A DNA stretch of 64,000 nucleotides, taken from assembly GCA_050084515.1 (NCBI GenBank), contig CM114275.1, positions 13,640,001 through 13,704,000 on the forward strand, given 5' to 3'. The translations under genes were made by a program, and so were the position numbers. How positions within the stretch are numbered: position 1 is the first letter of the stretch; each line of letters opens with the position of its first letter. Positions 11,701 to 23,859 of this stretch are shown here, piece after piece. Source of the DNA: Blasia pusilla. Taxonomy: Eukaryota; Marchantiophyta; Marchantiopsida; Blasiales. The notes below the pieces were generated by a model. It saw only the letters and a program-made list of their open reading frames with translations. It was not told the DNA's origin and searched no databases.

Positions 11701-11809
11701 GATGGTTGGATAGTTGAGGCATGAAGTGAGCTCGACATGTTTAAGATATCATGTGAAGACGGAGCAAGAAGGCAACATGGATGTGGATGGAGCTAGTTCG
11801 ATAGATTTC
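8736..11809. other. No recognisable gene, mostly AT-rich
   Basis: There is an AT-rich block (about 9,200-9,560) and a more balanced one around 9,620-10,250. The latter has a 70-codon ORF (9,752-9,964, +) without a recognisable domain. 11,200-11,700 has overlapping small ORFs on both strands that look like chance frames. No RNA gene was recognised. Confidence 0.4.
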
Positions 11810-12640
11810 ATACGCATACATATCACTATCACTTAATATAAAAACAAAACATAAGATACCATACTCACTCATGGCATCTAATATTGAGACGATTATGTAC
11901 TAAAATATCTCCAATAAAATCACAAGCTTCCAAATCTCTATCGTAAACTCCATCTCTCTCGTGTCAAACAAACCCACTCTCCTAATCAAAGGCTTGGGTT
12001 ACTCACAAGGCAAGGAGGTCCATAACTCCGTCGCCTCATGCCAAGAGGTTCAACAAAGAGAGAATAAGCTCCAAAGCTCCCCATCTTTGGGTATACCCTC
12101 TTCCCTCTCCCAAACTCTCTCCATAGTAACTTATGCTCACAAGTCATCTCCTTGGCTCTTGACATGCTAAATAGGATCGAGGGCCACTTCCCAAATTAGA
12201 AATTCAATTATACTCTTAGTATAAACTTACCCAAAATAATAAGTTTTTCTATATAGCTCCAAATGAACCAAAACGAATGAGGAACCTATTCTCTTAAGTA
12301 ACCTCAAGCCTCAGTAGGTCATCCTTGACCTCCTAAGAATGTCCTCTAATGTCCTTGAAAGTTTCTCTACCAAGACTTCTCAATATATTCTAAAAGATGT
12401 GATAGTTGTCGTGCGCATAAACATCGCTATACAATATACATCTCTGTCACTAAATATAAACACAAAGATATAATATTCCATACTCACTCATGACATCTAA
12501 ATTCGAGACAATTTTGTATCATATTATCACCAATCGCCCCCCTAGCTCGTAGTTAGGACCCTCTAACTCGAGATGGCCATCTATCCCTGCCTACTATGAC
12601 ACACATCTCCAAGACACTAAGAGCAAAAAGGTCGGGCTAG
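11810..12640 (-). mobile_element. Antisense gypsy LTR plus partial second LTR and 3' UTR
   Basis: Read on the minus strand, 12,635-12,546 is the gypsy 3' untranslated segment ending in AGCTAGGGGGG. The LTR follows from about 12,545 to 11,905, then the LTR start sequence (TTGGAGATATTTTAGTAC) appears again and continues to about 11,810. This mirrors the arrangement at 956-1,733. The passage around 12,035-12,070 matches the GAGGCGG / GAACCTCTTGGCATG landmark of the sense copy. Confidence 0.65.
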
Positions 12641-14150
12641 TATTGAAACGTAGGGCAACCGCAACATCTACCATACTTGCCAAGTTTACAACTACAGAGA
12701 GAACTTGGCAAGTTTCTTATTTTCTAAACAAAAAACTAATGCTTGGGCTCAAGTCCCATGTTGCCAAATGCATACTTAACCTAACTTGGCACACAGTTCT
12801 GACAAGTCAACATTTAACATCCACTCATACTTCCAATTTACATTGCATCCAAACAAGCATTATAACCACCCACCAGGCTTACGAAGTGTTCTTACTTGAT
12901 AGAGAATCAATACTAATGAAGCACTCCCATGAAAATTGGACGATGCACACACTACCAATGGGTTGGTGTTCAACTCCCAGACCAAAACTACAGGGCGCAC
13001 CTAAACACACTTCTGCATTTGCGAAGCAGATTTTGAGGACACCTAAAATCGGACAAGCATAGAATAGCTCTAAATGAACATGAAATGAAACAACAAGACA
13101 TACCTAAATGCACATCTCCAATTGCGAAGCAAATTTTGAGAATATGGAAAACTAAACAAGCATAGAATAGCTCTAAATAGCAACATGGAAATGCAAGTGA
13201 AGGGGAGGAATTTCTTATGAACAAATGGTGTCAAGCACGATTACTAGCGGGGATATAAGTAAAACGACCACATCATAACAGTTCACGGTGTTTGCAACCA
13301 TCTAGTAGCAAATTCTTCTAGGATCCATCTAGCAAATTTGTTGTGAGGAATGCACCAACATGAGATAAGATGCAAAGCAAATAGTGCACTTGGAAAAAAA
13401 GTATCAATCACTCCAAACCTACGAAATCATTATGTATATTCTTAGGCGCCCCCATCCAATTTGAACAGCATTGTTGTCACACCAAATTTAAATCACAAGT
13501 GCCATATAATACATGGATGAGAGGGAGAACGACTGCAATTTTCCTAAAGAGACGGAAAAGGAGAACTAAGACTACCATCTTACACGTATCGTGAACACAA
13601 ATGACAACATGTCTATCACCTTGCACAAATGGTGAGCCTACATGGGAATGACCTAGACCACAATGCGCACAAAAAGTTATACCAATTACTTCTAGCCCAT
13701 CTGGTTGCTCATGTCTACGACTCTCCCTATGCGGGCGATAAAGCTAGATTTTCCAGATCCCCACGATCGGACGGCTGATTATACCCCAAGTATCGTAGTG
13801 ACTACCAACCTACAATTCGACCCCACCTATTGTAATCCCCATTTAGGCCTATGGAAATAAGTAAGGGCCGAAATTAAATCTATATAATTAAAAGTGGGTG
13901 GGATTAGACAAAACCCTTAACATTTGTCCTCTAAAATCTCTTCTCTATTAGCACATGTCAGACAGGGAATAACTAAATTACAAGAACCAAATTTAATAGC
14001 TGCCAAGAAACACGGGCATGAATATTTTTTACTAATTCTTTCATTTTCGTGCCATACATGGGAATACAACCGGGATCCCTCTTGCTCCGTGTTTGTTTTA
14101 ACCCAAAGGACGATGTGGGAAAAAAACAAATGCACCACATGTGGTTGCAT
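12641..14150. other. Unassigned; includes a 103-bp tandem duplication
   Basis: The 139-codon ORF at 12,643-13,062 (+) has no recognisable domain. A 103-bp unit beginning ACCTAAACACAC at 12,999 recurs at 13,102, sharing TTGCGAAGCA and GCATAGAATAGCTCTAAAT. The overlapping minus-strand ORF at 12,988-13,224 simply crosses this duplication. The rest to 14,150 shows nothing identifiable. Confidence 0.45.
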
Positions 14151-15371
14151 ACCACCTAAGAAATTGACACGTAAAGATGAGCCGGCGAGAGGCCACGTCC
14201 AAAGACGCCGCTTCCGCAGGCGTCTAGAGATCCGACGCCGCTTCTGCAGGCGGTATCAGATGGAGTAGGTGCCAGGTTTCTTGGGTGAGTGCGCTTTCAT
14301 GCCATGCCTCTTGCGGTCGACTGTCTTCGATGCACCTGTGTAGTACCAGCTGCTTGTCGACGAACAGATTCGATGCACGGGGTAGGAGCTTTGCTAACGA
14401 ATATAGAGGTTTGTCCTTCATGGATCGAACATATACAGGAGTGATGACCGCAGGCTGCGGAAGCGGCCACGTTAGATACATATACCTACTGGGTGTACAG
14501 TACTTCTTAGCTGCAGCATCTACACAGTGTCTACCGGACTATTGGTGGCCGCCCTATCCTTGTACAAAAGTACAGAACTGGCAGCTAAAATCGCTACGCT
14601 TGATTAGTGGTTCTCTTTGTAATCCGAGGCTCGCTAATGGCACAGAGAAGGGGAATCTGGAAGAGGTGTCAATGGTTCTGTTGGGACTTTTGGTCAGACT
14701 TCGGATCCCTAGGGTGTTGGAAAATACTTAAGCCACGCGTCGGACCTCGGTTTCCAGTGTATCCTGGTCAGTGTAGGGGGAAGAGAAGGTGAGGAGGAAG
14801 GCGGAGAGGAGAGCAAACGAGACGGACGGACGGATGGGCGACACTCGCAAGCGTGAGATCGGGTTTTCATTGATTGATTCAGCAACAGACTGAAGGGAGT
14901 GATTGCGCTTGGCTGTGGCTATGGACTTGAGAGCGAGAGTCTGGGAATGTTGCAGAGATCGTGTATCTGCTGCTGCGGTGGTGAAATGGTGATCACTCGT
15001 CGATGTTATCGTCGAGGGAGGTATGCTGTGCGAATGGGAAGTTGGATAAGCGTAGTGATGAGAAGAGCGTGGTCTTCGTCGTCGTCGTCCTGGGGTTGAG
15101 CCTCTGAGCCGAAAGTCTAGATTGAGGGGACGAAAACGGAGGAGAAAGGGCGGTGCTCTTCACTTTCCGCTTACACGACTATATGTTGCGGTTCGAGTTA
15201 GTTCCAGGAGCGTCCGTGAGGTGGGTGACGGAAAGGAAGTAGAAAGACGCTATCGGTTGATTGATTAGAGAAGCGAGAGGGGCTGATTATTTGACAGCCT
15301 CCCCGCTCGCTCGGTGACTCTGTCACAAGAAGCGGGTTAAGAGGTTAGCGGGTTGTAGAACTGAGGAGAGA
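14151..15371 (+). promoter_or_regulatory. Upstream region and probable 5' UTR of GUN1
   Basis: This region lies directly upstream of the GUN1 start and is richer in GC than the flanking repeats. It contains a 30-bp duplication (GACGCCGCTTCYGCAGGCG at 14,204 and 14,234) and a short CGGA run near 14,822. Several small plus-strand ORFs occur (for example 14,285-14,731 and 14,899-15,099), none with recognisable domains; some could be upstream ORFs in a transcript leader. I could not place a TATA box or transcription start with confidence. Confidence 0.35.
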
Positions 15372-18300
15372 ATGGCAAGCAGGGTGTCCTTCCTGCACGC
15401 TGAGACGGCAGCAACATCTTCGGTCGCTTTTTCAAACGGTAATGGAGCTTCGGCAGCTCGGAGTAGTGGCCGGCGGCGTGGTGGACGAGTTCGGTCCAGT
15501 GCGCGTTCCGCTTATGAGAATCATCCGGAACAGTCATGGAGTGGTCCTCCACTGCAGCAGAGGTTGGCGGTCGGTGCACCCGGGCCCGGAAAAGGAGGTC
15601 CTCGTGGTGGAAATGCCGTATGCGTCCGGCCCGGTATGGAAGGAGTAGGTGCACTTCATCATAATCTGCAATCTCAAGGAAATCTCAGTGCGGAGTTTTG
15701 CGGGCGCAGATCCACGCGGTTAGTCTCCAAATTTCACCATGGGCGCCAGAAGCTCTACTTGGGAAAACATAGTCCGGAGGCGGACTTGGTGGCCGATAAA
15801 GTTTTGAAGGCTGGGAGTGCTATCAGCGCTGCCGCGTTGCTCGATCAATGGTCAGAGAAACTGGTCTGCGTGGAAGATTTTCCTTATTTGCTTCGGGAGC
15901 TCGGAAACCGGGGTGCGTGGGAGAAGGCTTTAAAGAGCTTTGAGTGGATGTTGAGGCAACCCCGGCTTTGTGGTGAATGGAGTAAACTTGCAAGCATTAT
16001 GATCAGCACTCTCGGACGATTGGGAAAGGTTGATCTAGCTCGTGATGTATTTAATAAAGCGCAAATGGCCGGGTTTGGCGACAATGTGTACGCTTATTCC
16101 GCCCTGGTCAGTGCTTATGGACGGAGCGGCAGATGCAAAGAAGCACTTGAGGTGTTCCACAACATGAAGAAATCTGGCTGCAAACCAAACCTCATAACTT
16201 ACAACACTATCATTGATGCATGCGGAAAGGGTGGTGTGGACTTCAACAAGGCACTCGAAATTTTTGAAGAAATGCAAAGGGAAGGTGTTGAACCTGACCG
16301 TATAACCTTCAATTCTTTGATTGCTGTCTGCAGCCGTGGTAGTCTCTGGGAAGAGTCTCAAAAAGTTTTTATGGAGATGCAGCGCAGAAGGATTGATCAA
16401 GACATTTTCACTTACAATACTTTGATAGACGCAGTTTGCAAGGGGGGCCAAATGGACTTGGCAGCCTCTATCGTTGCCACTATGCGCTGCAAGTCTATAA
16501 GCCCGAATGTTGTAACATATAGCACCATGATTGATGGATACGGGAAACTTGGATGCTTCGATCAGGCTATCAATTTGTACCATGAAATGAAGGATGCCAA
16601 TATCCATCCGGATAGAGTTTCTTACAACACTTTAGTTGACATTTATGCGAAGCTTGGGAGATTTGACGATGCTCTCGCCACCTGCTATGAAATGGAGAGG
16701 GCCGGCTGGAAAACTGATGTCGTGACATACAACGCTCTCATCGACGCCTACGGAAAGCAAAATAAATACAAAGAGGCAGCATCTTTGTTTGACAAGATGA
16801 AGTCGGAGGGCGTTGTTCCCAACGTGTTGACCTACTCTGCTTTAATAGATGCATATTCAAAGGGTGGGTTGCACAGGGAAGCTAGCGAGGTTTTCCAGCA
16901 GTTCAAGAAGGCTGGGCTCCAGCCAGACGTCGTTCTCTACAGCGCGTTGATTGATGCATACTTCAAGAATGGGTTGGTAGATCAAGCAGTGGCTCTGCTG
17001 GAAGATATGATGAAGCAGGGTATCCAGCCCAACATAGTCACTTACAACTCTCTCATTGACGCTTACGGCAGACGGGGAGAGGTGGTTCTTCTCAATTATT
17101 ATTTTCTCGCATTCTTCCATCGTCTTGAAGTTTCTTTGTAATCAATGCTTCCATGAATTAGAATCGGACCTGCAGGGTTGTGATTGTTGCGCCGATGGAC
17201 TTTGCTGCTAAGGTCAGGGTTAGGGCACATGCAATAGGAACACTTGCTGACAGATGATGTCAATGTTTAACTTTTAAGAGAGTTTGTGCCCTAACTTTTT
17301 TCTGAATTGCAGGTCGACAAAACCTGGAAGACCGTTGAGACAGTCAAGGATGACAACTGTAGTCCCGATTGTATGACTGTCAACCCCATTTACCATACAC
17401 ACAAGAAATGCAATGGTGCTCCAGATGACACATACCTGAGCCATGATCTCCTCCCGGGAGAAAGACAACCAGTAGAAGGGTCTGGTGTACTTGTTAACCG
17501 CACTAAGGGCAAGCATGGGAATATACTTGCTGCAGTGAAGATTTTTCATGACATGCAAGAGTCTGGTTTGAAACCAAATGTTGTTACATTCTCAGCGATA
17601 CTGAATGCTTGCAGGTGTGTTTGGATTTTGCTCTTCCGGCTTCCTAGCAGTTCTTGCAAACAGAATCTGAAAAAATCCAGTGGTTGTCATGACTTAGAGA
17701 AAGTTCAAAGAGTCTTAGGTTTGTCATTGGGGATGGCTACTATCTGAGCTATTGTCTGAAGTCCTTACTAGTTCTTAATCCGCTGAGTAGCCAGCATGCA
17801 TGAGAAATTCCCTTCACACCCAAATTGAGTCCATTCAGGAGTTTATATTAGGGGAAGGGTTTACCTTGATTGGTCTAGTTAATATGAGAATGTCTCTGGA
17901 CACGTGTAACTAATCACAGGCCATGTTCCCTGATGAAATTTGTATTTTTTGGCAGTCGCTGTGCATCATTTGAAGAGGCGTCTGTCCTTTTGGAAGAGAT
18001 GAGACTGTTCGATAGTCGCGTGTATGGTGTTGCATATGGATTGCTAATGGGATCGCGTGAGAAAGTTTGGGGAGAAGCAGAATTGCTGTTCAATCAAATT
18101 GCCTTCATGGACTATGCTACAGCGGCAGCTTTCTACAATGCCTTGACTGATGTTCTATGGCACTTTGGGCAGGTAAAGTGCTTCCTGCATTACAACTGCT
18201 GTCTGTACTTTATTATTGGTAGGTCTTCGCGGATTATGAGTTATGATGGTGACATACAGCTCCCTGGTTTCACCTAAAGTCAGTGTTCCTGGTCTGATTG

Positions 18301-19043
18301 TTGAAGTATCTGTGGCTGAAGATGCTGTTATGCCCCAGATCCTTGGTAAGTTACGTTGTCATTTTGATGCAGCTATTATTTTTCTGTTTGACATTTGTGG
18401 TCTTCTACAGAGAGAAGGTGCACAGAAAGTGGCTATTGCAGCGAAACAACGAAGAGTATGGGAAAATGCTTGGTGGCGATCAGATCAACAGTACTGTCTC
18501 GACTTGCACTTGATGTCTGTAGGTGCTGCACAAGCCATGCTTCATGTATGGCTCCTTGACATCCGTTCCTTGGTCTGGAAAGGTCATGAACTACCCCGGT
18601 TTTTGAGGTAATCATTTACTTCCAATTCATTGATAAGTACTGGAATTTAGTAGTAGTAGCTGGATGAATGTGTTTATTGGGTTGCATTCAGAATTTGTTC
18701 TGAATTACATATGAGGAATCTGACTGCGCCGAAAAATATTTGTCTGATTGACAGCATTTTGACTGGATGGGGCAAGCACAGCAAGGTCGCTGGTGCAAGT
18801 GCTGTGAAAAAGGCTGTTGAAACCAGGTTGCAGGAGATTGGGGCACCGTTCCAAGTGGCCAAATATAATGAGGGCCGGCTCACATCTGCTGGCCGTGTTG
18901 TACAGAATTGGCTCAGGGATGTGAAGACCCTCCCTTTACTTCTATTACGTGATTCTAGGCAAAGTCCACCTCAGATGCGGGAGGAACCTCCCATGCCTGA
19001 TTTACGATTACTGTCCTTAGGTGCCCCCATAGCTGCCTGTTAA
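15372..19043 (+). CDS. GUN1: GUN1-type chloroplast PPR-SMR protein, five exons
   Basis: Orthologue of GENOMES UNCOUPLED1, a plastid nucleoid protein known in land plants to act in plastid-to-nucleus signalling and plastid gene expression. Exons: 15372-17081, 17313-17614, 17956-18172, 18411-18607 and 18755-19043, all bounded by GT/AG, giving 904 residues against about 918 in Arabidopsis. Residues 1-60 are rich in Ser, Ala and Arg with few acidic residues, like a transit peptide. Pentatricopeptide repeats run from about residue 170, with a clear 35-36-residue period from 239 ([12 protein letters not shown]-type helices) to the end of exon 1, and resume in exon 2 ([15 protein letters not shown] across the exon 2/3 join). 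The SMR domain in exons 4-5 has LDLH (773-776) and TGWGKHS (812-818). Residues 571-635, early in exon 2, form a poorly conserved linker. No frame breaks; apparently intact. The exon 1 ORF would read on 20 codons into intron 1 if unspliced. Confidence 0.95.
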
Positions 19044-19178
19044 TATTTTTTGTGGGGGTAAGCTTAGAGAGCAATTTTTACTTAATTGTGTGCTACATAA
19101 AAGGGTAACAGGCAATGTGTCAGCAGCTGGGCCAGAGAAGGGGAACGTCAGGTGAATTGCAGAGATAGTTCAATAGTC

Positions 19179-19184
19179 AATAAA
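19179..19184 (+). terminator. Possible polyadenylation signal of GUN1
   Basis: AATAAA lies about 136 bases after the GUN1 stop codon, a plausible 3' UTR distance. This is position only; no cleavage site can be confirmed from the sequence. Confidence 0.35.
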
Positions 19185-19311
19185 GCACTTCAAACTTAGC
19201 ATCAGAAAACCAACAGTCTAAGCCTCATTGCCCCTGCTTTTACTGGACCAAAGTATTGCGCTGTTCCTGCTGCCAACAAGGACTGACTCAATGACACGAA
19301 CAGACTGATCC

Positions 19312-19845
19312 CTAATGAGTGGGACGAAAATGGCAGGAAAGCCTCACAGAGAAGTTCAGGCATCTAGGACAATTTTTTTCCTCTCTGTATTCTAAACTGA
19401 ACACCGCAAGAAACCGCAGAGTGGAATATTCAATGTGGCTGTAACTTCTGGAGGGGACTGTGTTACTGCGATGGAGAAAACCAAAAGACCAATGCTGGAG
19501 TGTGGACTCCAAGAATTTCTTTGATTGAGGATCAAAGTTCGCAATGATGAAGGAGAGGAAGAGATAGAGAGCTATCAATTGAAATTTAAACCGTGGACTA
19601 ATCTCACAGCAGTCCTGCAGGTCTGAGCTCCTGTTGACAATATAGTGGAGAGCATTCAAGTACTCATGCCGGAGGGAAACTTCCAATTCCACTCCTAAGC
19701 CTGTTTCTGGACGTCGTCTGTGAACACTCCACCGTTCTAGTGAAGAGAAGCGAACACGTAATTCCCAAGTGAAGAGATAGTTCATCACCTCTGGCACTAC
19801 ATTAAGAAGTTGCGGTTCAAATTCAGGCGGGCTGACATTTGTCAT
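19312..19845 (-). CDS. Unrecognised 177-codon ORF antisense to GUN1 3' flank
   Basis: An open frame starts MTNVSPPEFEPQLLNVVPEV and ends about 270 bases from the GUN1 stop on the opposite strand. It is the longest minus-strand frame outside the recognisable elements. Composition is ordinary (Phe, Leu, Ser and Arg-rich), with one hydrophobic stretch (LIALYLFLSFIIANF, about residues 91-105). I recognise no domain. It could be an exon of a convergent gene, an extended antisense transcript, or chance. Confidence 0.2.
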   Translation of the reverse strand: MTNVSPPEFEPQLLNVVPEVMNYLFTWELRVRFSSLERWSVHRRRPETGLGVELEVSLRHEYLNALHYIVNRSSDLQDCCEISPRFKFQLIALYLFLSFIIANFDPQSKKFLESTLQHWSFGFLHRSNTVPSRSYSHIEYSTLRFLAVFSLEYREEKNCPRCLNFSVRLSCHFRPTH

Positions 19846-21484
19846 GGTAATTATGGAGCAGCCATTGGAGAGCTATGAAGCAAATATGCCAGAGGGTAAC
19901 CTCTATCCAAGCGTCTGACCACGAACTGCAGCCGCAGAGCCAACATTACCTGTTTGAGAACATGACTCGTGCTAACAGTCTAGAGAGTAGTTAGTTCGAT
20001 GCTATTCAGCTTGGACAGGTCGGTTGGGTTGGCACTTCTGGGATAATAACAACAACAACCCGACCTAGGTGCAGAGGCCGCAACAATCGTGATCCTGTGA
20101 TACGACTCTCGTTTGCATTCGGTTGGGAGTAAAGTTTAGGGTTAGGTTAGGACATGACTGTATGAAGAGTTCTATCGCAATGGGCAAGGCGGAAATTGTG
20201 TAGGTGCAGAAGCTTGAATCAATATCCTGGATCTGGAATGGCACTTTAATAGATTGCTGACCTGGTTAAGGCTCATGCAGTGATTTGGCTCAATCAACAC
20301 GAAATGGAAAATAATAACTGGCCTCGTACCTGTGTACGTTATGTCATTGGAACCAACCCTTTGCAAAAGACTTCCTTCAAACAGTGAAAAGTATGATTCT
20401 GACCGAAAGACATAACGTAGAGTTTCCGCTTATTTATGCAACTCTTTTCGGTGGATTACAAATGCCTTTGTGGCGAGAGCATTTGGAGAATTTATTTAGG
20501 GTCTTGAGGTGGGTCCATGCCTTCTATTGGGAAGACTTTTGTCCACTGTCAGGGTGCGGGCATAGTTCTGCCAGCTTTGCACATTTGAGTTCGCGTCGCG
20601 AGTTGGTTACATGCGTCATCAAAGTAAGGAAGTCTTGATCGATTATCGGGCAAAGATCAGTTTTGACACCTCGTTTGCGGCGATAGAGAAATCTTAGTCT
20701 CTTTAATGTAGTTGCGCTTAAGCGCCGACCAACTAATGTGTCGCAACGTAAATCTTCTAAATTGCATTCGTTCATTATTCACTATCGTCGACCACCAACT
20801 CTGTCAGTCACACCTCTGTATGCAAATTAACTGGTCCGACTTGCACAACCCGTGACGGGATGCGTCGAATGTTCCAATCACCGTTACGCTTCCTGCTCAC
20901 TCACGGAACGCAATTAGCCTGGAGACCCGCTGCTTGGAGCTCAAGCGGCAACGGAGGACAATATTAATAAAACCCGAGCCTTCATCGTTCCAGGTTCACG
21001 AGTTACATCAACTGGGAATCCATGATCCTAATGCTGTCACCCGCTGCAGTATGTAGCAGTCGGCAAACATACCTCCTATTTACTCCTCGCCAGGTGTGGC
21101 CTTCACGTATTTGAATTTTCGATTCACCTTCATTTGTAATTTGGATGGGTTTTTTTTTGTTATGGGTCCCTTCATGCAGGTATTCACTTCTCCCATTCTT
21201 ATAACGAGTCCGAAACACATATACGGCTGTGATTCGGAGGTTGAGAGATATTAGGAAGGGGTGGTATGACAATTTGCTGAGGTTCCATGTGTAGGGGTGT
21301 CCCATCAACAACCATTCTTACTGCTGGATTAATGGGGACTCTAGAGACGCGTAATCTGGCCATATATGCGACTATGGTAGTAAGATTTGCAAAGTGTGAT
21401 GAATGCAAGTGAGTTAGTAGTTGGTTGGATAGTAATTGTTGAAGCCAACATGGTTGAGCAAGGAACATATGGACAAAATCCGTA
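19846..21484. other. No recognisable gene
   Basis: Only short frames on both strands, none with a domain I recognise. No clear repeat structure was seen. Confidence 0.4.
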
Positions 21485-21755
21485 TTCACGGACATTTCCA
21501 TGTTTGTAAATTTACGTTTGGTCTATGGAAGGACTTGTCCATGTGGACATTACCTCCCCTTTATATCTCATTTCCCTCATTTTCTTAAGTGTTCACTACT
21601 TTCCCGTTTCTTCCTCCCCCCTTATTGCCCCACTCGCCCTTGCCTTACCTTCCATCATGAACTACAAATGTGAGCCCCACCTCTTGCAATCTATGTCCGA
21701 ACTTGTCCGTCCATATCCGTCCGAATGACGGACGTGTCTATTTTTATACATCCAT
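21485..21755 (+). repeat. Dispersed ~270-bp repeat, copy 1 (MITE-like)
   Basis: This segment is related to the reverse complement of 50,215-50,510. Shared blocks are GGACTTGTCCATGTGGAC (here) against GAACTTGTCCATGTAGGC, a pyrimidine-rich middle with CCTCCCCCC, CTTGCCTTACCTTC against CTTGCCTTCTAC, and TATAAG/TACAAATGTGAGCCCCA. Repeated GGACAT/CCGTCC words lie near both ends. Size and ends suggest a small non-autonomous DNA element, but no exact terminal repeat or target duplication was established. Confidence 0.45.
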
Positions 21756-23859
21756 GTTGCTGAGGCTCCTCACATATGAGGGTGGTGGGCATATTTGCTC
21801 GTCTTGGAGATGAGTAGATCATGCCAATTGGGTGAGTTCTTATGATGCGGAATGAGCTTGAGATGTTAGCGCAATTGCATTAGTTGATTAGAATGAAGGT
21901 GACTCTGAATAAGTAGAATGGTAGTCAAATTTTGAAAGAGTCTAGCATTATTGGACCATGAGCTATTACAGATTGTAGAGTTGACATTGACGTTGTCGTT
22001 AAGTTACAAAATTGACTACCTTGTTCACACAGAGGACTCTTAAGAGCTTGTGAAATGCGACCATACACATGTATACATGCGGGAATACTAATAATTGAGG
22101 GCGAACATCATTTTGGCGGAAAAGGCCTTTAGAAAGTGATAGTGTATGTCTATCATGTGATATCCAAGTTTGCAAGCAAGGAATGCGTATGCAATGTATG
22201 AACTGAAGGAAAAGAAAGGCTGGAAAGGTGTCTACTAGAAAGACAAAAACTTAGCAAGAGTATGGCAATATTGTAGAAGGCAGAAGAAAAACTCATGCAT
22301 AACCTATGCATGAAGCAGAGAAACTGCCGAGCTCATGGAAAATTCATTCAGATGTGTACAAGAGCTAAACCGCTTGCAGGAACACTCCTAGAAGGGAAGC
22401 TTTGTAGTAATCACACATGTTAGCAATAATAGCTAATTGAAGAGTGCAAAATGGAACGAGCGTGCAACAGTAGAATAATCAGATGCAGTAAAATTTGAAG
22501 TAACTTCTGACAAAAATTTTGAGTGGAATGTTTTCAAAAGTAATGCCTAATTGGTATGTGGAAAGTTTTCCGATGAAGTGATGTGCTACTTGTTGATCCC
22601 CAAAAAAGTGGTAATATCCCGTACAAAGTTATTGAATATGAGGGTATCTTGGAAATCTGGTAGGCATCCAACGAATGTATGCAGGTCCTCATTCTCCTCA
22701 TTGATTGTATCTACAAGCACTTGAGGTATGCTTAGTTGTTCATGGAATTTACCATGCTTGTAGTCCAACGCCTCTATGTTGTTAACAACTTTCTATACAT
22801 GTATTAGAACATTCATATTTCTAAACTTACGATTGGTAAATGGTGGCAAGGGAATTTATTTAGGTGGAGCAAGTGCTAAACAATGGTGTCTCCTAACCTT
22901 AGGCAGTGGTGCAGATCTAGAAAATTCTTATGTGACTTGCTTATCCTGCAAAGAGAGGGAGGAAGTGTTAGAGGTTAGTTTATTGGATGATGAAGAGAAT
23001 AGTGGCATTACAAAAAACATGTAAAGAGAAGGGTTTGTACACTCAAACAGACATCTCATACAGAGACAAGAAATATGCCGATAAACAAAAAAATGGAGGA
23101 AGGTGGAACAAAAATTGCAATTTCCATGGCAAAGAAAGATGACCACCATAAATGTAGAGTAGCAAGAGAAGAAGTTTTTAGAGTACTAGAATATCATATA
23201 ACTTAATTTTTGGAATGGAGTGGAAAAAATAGGGAGAGATGTGTAGAAGCATGGAAAGGCAAAAAAATTGCATGAGGCCAAAGTACAAAATTGTGTTGGG
23301 GATCAAGGTTGCCATAAAATTCATTGGATATCATAATATGCATATGCAGATCCATGGAAGCTTGTCATTAATACATGCTACAAAATAGCGTTTTCAAAAT
23401 AGGAGTTCTAGTAGTTCACTATTATGTTACTCTTCCTTTAAGAACTTGGGATATTTGGAATAGACCATATACGTCTGCCATACATACTAAAAAGTTAAAT
23501 CATTGTGCAAAGATATCTGCAAAGACAGAAGCAAAGATAGATCAATAGATTGGAAGTTATATTGAAACCAAAATGCTTTAAATAACTGAAGCTACTAGTA
23601 AGATTGAGATGCATCGAAGAACATATCATCTCAGTTCTCAACATTGAATGGTGAAGCATGGTAGAATTTATGGAAAGAGTATAGTAAATACCTTGCAATA
23701 GCCAAGTGGCTTATGCACACTTTCTTCCATTGGGTGATTTAGGAAGGTGTGGAGGATCATATGATGGGATGTCACCATCTAAGTGGATGGCTGTTGAAGG
23801 TGATGCACTCTGCCTCTAGCCTATGGGATAACCTACTCTCTCAGATTATCCAAGGCCTT
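21756..23859. other. AT-rich, no recognisable gene
   Basis: Small ORFs only. The minus-strand ORF at 22,586-22,768 (LSIPQVLVDTINEENEDLH, then FVGCLPDF) vaguely resembles a copia gag segment, but is too short and diverged to call. Confidence 0.35.

Noticed and set aside
14285-14731. 148-codon plus-strand ORF upstream of GUN1
   Set aside because: No domain or similarity recognised, and it lies in the GUN1 upstream region; not called as a gene.
22586-22768. Copia gag fragment
   Set aside because: Only a vague likeness over 60 codons with no supporting neighbours.
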